From Archilochus colubris (taxonomy: Eukaryota > Chordata > Aves > Apodiformes > Trochilidae), in NCBI GenBank assembly GCA_023079485.1, contig CM041083.1:65901196-65965195 (forward strand): a stretch of DNA of 64,000 nucleotides. Direction: 5' to 3'. Both the position numbers and the translations under genes were made by a program. The notes under the pieces are model-generated. The model did not search any database. It was not told where the DNA came from and saw only the letters and a program-made list of their open reading frames with translations. This document shows positions 44,590 through 64,000 of the stretch, one piece after another (the first letter of the stretch is position 1; every line of letters starts with the position of its first letter).

Positions 44590-46074
44590 GGTTTTGGAAT
44601 TCATGTTTTTGCTGGGAGCTCAGCTCACATTCCCACTCAATCTGAAGGCAAAAACCTTGGGATTGGAGCCTTTTGGGTGGTTTTCCAGAGCATTTGCTTT
44701 GGTTTTTCTGTGCCCCAACCTCCTCAGGGGGGTCCAAACCTTTAATTTAGCATTAATTAAGCACCTGGTTTCACTCTTGCTGCCTCTTCCCTCTCCCATC
44801 TTCTGCTCCAGAGCTGGAATTGTGGCCTCTTCCCGAGCTGAGGGCTGGAGAAGGAACAGGAGTTGGGATACGAAGGAGCTGCACGGAAAAGCTGCTTTAA
44901 TTTGCTGGATTTTTGGTGGTTTTCTGCCTTCTTTTACTCCCTTCTCAGACTACATTTACCACAAACCCCATGAAACCACCCCAAATGATTCTTCCCTTCA
45001 TTTTCTCACCTCCTCAGCTGAAAAAACAAAACCCAAACCCCCACAACCCATTAATTAATTGTTTAATTATTATTTTTATTTACTTATTAAATAAAATAAT
45101 TTAATTATTTTTAATTATCAGCATCAGAATCACTTTGGGCTTCCCCTCTGCAGAGCTTGGGGGTTTCCTTCAAACCACTCCTCAAAAATGCTGATTTCTG
45201 CATTTCTTGTTATTTTTTTTAGCTCGTTGCTAAATCCCCTTTTCTTGTTATTTTATTTTTTTTTTAGCTCATTGCTAAACCCATTTTTCTTGGTTTTTTT
45301 TTTCATTTTAATTCCCCATTCTAAGGAATTCTGAGTCACCCAGGCAGGAACACTCTGACTCAGCCAGCGTGTGCCCAAAAACCTCCTTTCCCCCTCATTT
45401 TATTGATTTTTTTTTTTTTAGGGGGGTTCAAGGTGGAATAAATCAATAAATTGAATTAATTCCAGGAGAAAACTGAAGGTTTAAGGTGACAGAAAGGGGG
45501 AGGGGGGTATTGGCAGCCTTACCTACCTCGTAACTTCCTTGTGACCCCAAGATTTGGGGGATTAAGGACGTGATCACCTCCCACGCCGACGTTTGGCATT
45601 TGACCTCCTCCTTTTATTTATTTTTTTTTAATGGAAAAAAAGCAAAGATTAAGGGGGATTAAAGGGAGGAGGAAGGGCAAAGAAAGGGTTGGAAATTTCC
45701 CAGCATGTGGCGGGGGAGGGAAATAAGGAGGCAAACCAAAGAACTCACCTGGGAGCTCTTTGGTGGAGGTTTGATGAAAAAGGGCTCAGAATTTCTGATT
45801 TTAATGCAGAAATGTCTTTTCCCTCGGATTTTTCAGACTGGTTTGGGGGAGAAGTGACTTCAAAGCCCACCCAATCCCCAGTCCCTCCCGCCAGCCACTT
45901 CCATGGCACACAACTCCCCCAGGAAAACTCTTCCCAGGGTTTCACCACTCTCGTTTTTCTCTCTTCATCTCAGTTTCTCCTCTTCCAGCCTCAAAATGTC
46001 GCCTTTCATCCCAGGTCCGTCTCCAAAGTCCCTTCCCAGCTTTCCCACAGCCCCCTCAGCTACTGGAAGGTGCT
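44590..46074. other. Intergenic DNA upstream of DPF2
   Basis: No gene, repeat family or promoter recognised. Ordinary AT- to mixed-composition sequence. Confidence 0.5.
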
Positions 46075-47275
46075 CTAAGGACCCTCAGCCCTTCTCCCCT
46101 TTTCCTTCCTCTCCCCCTTTCCCTCTTCCCTCACCCCTTTTCCCTTCCTTGTCCCTGTTTCCTTACCCCTTTTCCTTTACTTTTCCCCCTTCTCTTTCCC
46201 CCCTTTCCTCACCCGTTTTCCCCTTCCTTTTCCCCTCTCCCTTTCCTTCCTCACCCTTTTCCCTACCCCTTTCCTTTACTTTTTCCTCCTTTTCCCTTTC
46301 CTTACCCCTTTTCCCTTCCTTTTCCCCTTCCCTCACCTTTTCCCCTTCCTTTCCCCCTTCCCTCACCCTTTTCCCCCTTCCCTTTCACCTTTTCTCCTTT
46401 TCCTCACCTTTCCCCTTCCTTTCCCCCTTCCCTCACCCTTTTCCCCCTTCCCTTACCCCTTTCCCCTTTCCCCTTCCCTCACCCCTTTCCCCTTTCTCCC
46501 TTTCACCCCTTTTCCTTTACTTTTCCCTTCCTCACCCTTTCTCCTTTCCTCACCCTTTTTCCTTTCCTTGTCCCCCTTCCCTCACCTTTCCCCCCTTTCT
46601 CACCCTTTTCCCCTCACCTTTTTCCCTTCCTCACCCCTTTCCTCTTTCCTTCCCTCACCCTTTTCCCTTCTCACCCCTTTTCCTCCCTTTTTCCTTCTCA
46701 CCATTTCTCACTTTTCCCATTTTCCTCACATTTCCCCTTTCCTCCACCCTCTCTCACCATTCCCCCTTTTCCCTTCCCTCTCCCCTTCTCTCACTTTTCC
46801 CTTTCACTTTTCCCTTCCTTTTCCCCTTCCTCTCCCCTTCTCCTTCACCTTTTCCCTTTCCTCACCCCTTTTCCCCTCCTTTTTCCTTTCCCTCACCATT
46901 TCCCCTTCCTTTCCCCCTTCCCTCACCCTTTTCCCCCTTTCCTTACCCCTTTTCCCCTTTCCCTCACCATTTCCCCTTCCTTTTCCCCTTTCCTCACCAT
47001 TTCCCCTCACTTTTCCCCATTTTCCTCACCTTTTCCCTCACATTCCCCCCTTTCCCTCCACCCTCTCCTCAGCCATTCCCGCCCTTTCCCCCCTTCCCTC
47101 TCCCCTTCTTCACCTTTTCCCCCTTTCCTTACCCCTTTTCCCTTCCTTTTCCCCTTCCCTCTCCTCTTCTCCCTTACCTTTTCCCTTTCCCTCACCATTT
47201 CCCCTTCCTTTTCCCCTTTCCTCACCATTTCCCCTCACTTTTCCCCATTTTCCCTCACTTTTCCCCCATTCCCTC
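46075..47275. repeat. Polypyrimidine (CCCTTTTCCCTTCCCTCA)n block upstream of DPF2
   Basis: 1.2 kb of nearly pure C/T on the + strand, with CCCTCACC, CCCTTTTCC and CCTTCCTTTTCCCC units and repeated larger blocks. The long Ser/Pro/Phe-rich open frame extending to 47525 is an artefact. Confidence 0.97.
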
Positions 47276-47289
47276 CACCCTCTCAGCCA

Positions 47290-47478
47290 TTCCCCCCCCC
47301 TTCCCCTTCCCGCGCACTACGCACTCGCTACGCACTCCCTACGCTTTTCCTCCCGCCCTCCTCCCTCACCCCTTACGCACTCCTTACGCACTTTGCGCAG
47401 CCGCCCCTGTGCGTGGGGAGGGGAGGGGGCGGCCGCGCATGCGCAGAGGGCGGTGCGGGCCCCGCGGCGGAGGGGAAG
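47290..47478 (+). promoter_or_regulatory. DPF2 CpG-island promoter with an NRF1-type site
   Basis: Abrupt change to CpG-rich sequence with several TACGCACT repeats (47315-47395), GC boxes (GGGGAGGGGGCGG) and CGCGCATGCGCA at 47434-47445, a perfect NRF1-type palindrome about 35 bp before the ATG. No TATA box. Typical of a housekeeping chromatin gene. Confidence 0.65.
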
Positions 47479-63284
<15,806 letters not shown>

Positions 63285-64000
63285 TCCCCCCCCAACCCCA
63301 AAACCCTTTTCCCTGCTTTTTTTTGGGGGGGTTTGGCCTCTTTTTTTCTTCTGTGGTTTTTTTTTTTTAAACCTTCCCTGCATTTTTGGGTTGATTTTGG
63401 GGTTTCTTTTCCAACCTCACAGTTGCTTTTTTTCCTCCTTTTCTCTCCCCACACCAAGCTGGGTCATGGGCCCACCCTATAACCCCCCCCTTAGGTGGTT
63501 TCCCATCACTTTTTTTCTGCCTTTTCCACCCAAATCCACTTGGTGACACCCTGCCAAAAAACTCAAACCCCCCCCCTTTATTTTTACCCTTTTTTAAAAG
63601 AAATTCTCCCAAAATCTGGAGTTTTTCTAGGAGGGCTTTTAATTGTTTCCCTCTTTTCCATCATTTTACCTTTTTTCACCCCATTTTTTTTATCATTTCC
63701 CACCCTGGAGGATGCTCCCCCCCCCCCTAAATCCCCCCTCCCAGCCCAGACAAAGCCTTACACCCCACCATCCTCCTCTGGCCAGCACGAAACGGGGCAA
63801 AATCCCTCAATTTTGGGGTTTTCCTTCCTCCCCAACCCATCACGGTCACACAGGGTTTGTTTTGGGGTTTGGAGGGGGGGGGGATTTAATTGGGGAGGGC
63901 AGAAAAGCTGTTTTCACCCCAAAAACCTCACTGACACCCCCCCTGAGGGTCCCGTTGACTGAATGTGCCTGTTTTTTCTAAAAAAAAAAAAAGAAAAAAA
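63285..64000 (+). other. DPF2: DPF2 3' UTR (partial)
   Basis: Mixed C/T-rich sequence after the DPF2 stop to the window end, which finishes in an A-rich run (63981-64000). No AATAAA was found, so the transcript end probably lies outside. Confidence 0.5.

Overview
This is a gene-dense stretch of vertebrate nuclear DNA, almost certainly from a bird. Five protein-coding genes, all on the + strand, can be reconstructed exon by exon with consistent splice phases: SPDYC (15-5697), CAPN1 (11925-23999), POLA2 (25594-36280), CDC42EP2 (41655-42344) and DPF2 (47479-63284). From memory this order and orientation match the human 11q13 block SPDYC-CAPN1-POLA2-CDC42EP2-DPF2. The bird call rests on several CR1 LINE copies with the typical ATTCTATGATT tail, LTRs of avian ERV type, short introns, very high GC and extreme minisatellite density, as on avian microchromosomes. 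I cannot name the species.

Layout. 1-5.7 kb: SPDYC, whose last intron is a 4 kb C-rich minisatellite. 5.7-11.9 kb: intergenic or CAPN1 upstream DNA with a CACGTG-rich minisatellite (6.05-7.8 kb), a 197-bp duplication and a ~100-bp tandem array running up to the CAPN1 start exon. 11.9-24.7 kb: CAPN1, 21 coding exons, 716 codons, catalytic Cys115/His272/Asn296 intact; its introns hold three CR1 pieces, a solo LTR and five long simple or tandem repeats. 24.7-25.6 kb: a minus-strand CR1 and the POLA2 promoter. 25.6-37.1 kb: POLA2, 18 coding exons, 603 codons, with a small non-autonomous LTR element in one intron. 38.2-43.5 kb: CDC42EP2, one coding exon. 43.6-47.3 kb: AT-rich and polypyrimidine blocks. 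47.3-64 kb: DPF2, 12 coding exons including an optional 42-nt exon, with a CR1 carrying an open reverse-transcriptase frame in its last intron.

The genes are not a pathway. They are a CDK activator, a calcium protease, the B subunit of DNA polymerase alpha-primase, a Cdc42 effector and a BAF-complex chromatin reader, kept together by ancient synteny. I found no new gene system. What stands out is the repeat architecture: nearly every intron over about 500 bp carries its own unrelated tandem array, and in three places the expansion has copied splice sites or exon pieces (10.0-11.9 kb, 26.9-27.2 kb, 58.0-59.2 kb).
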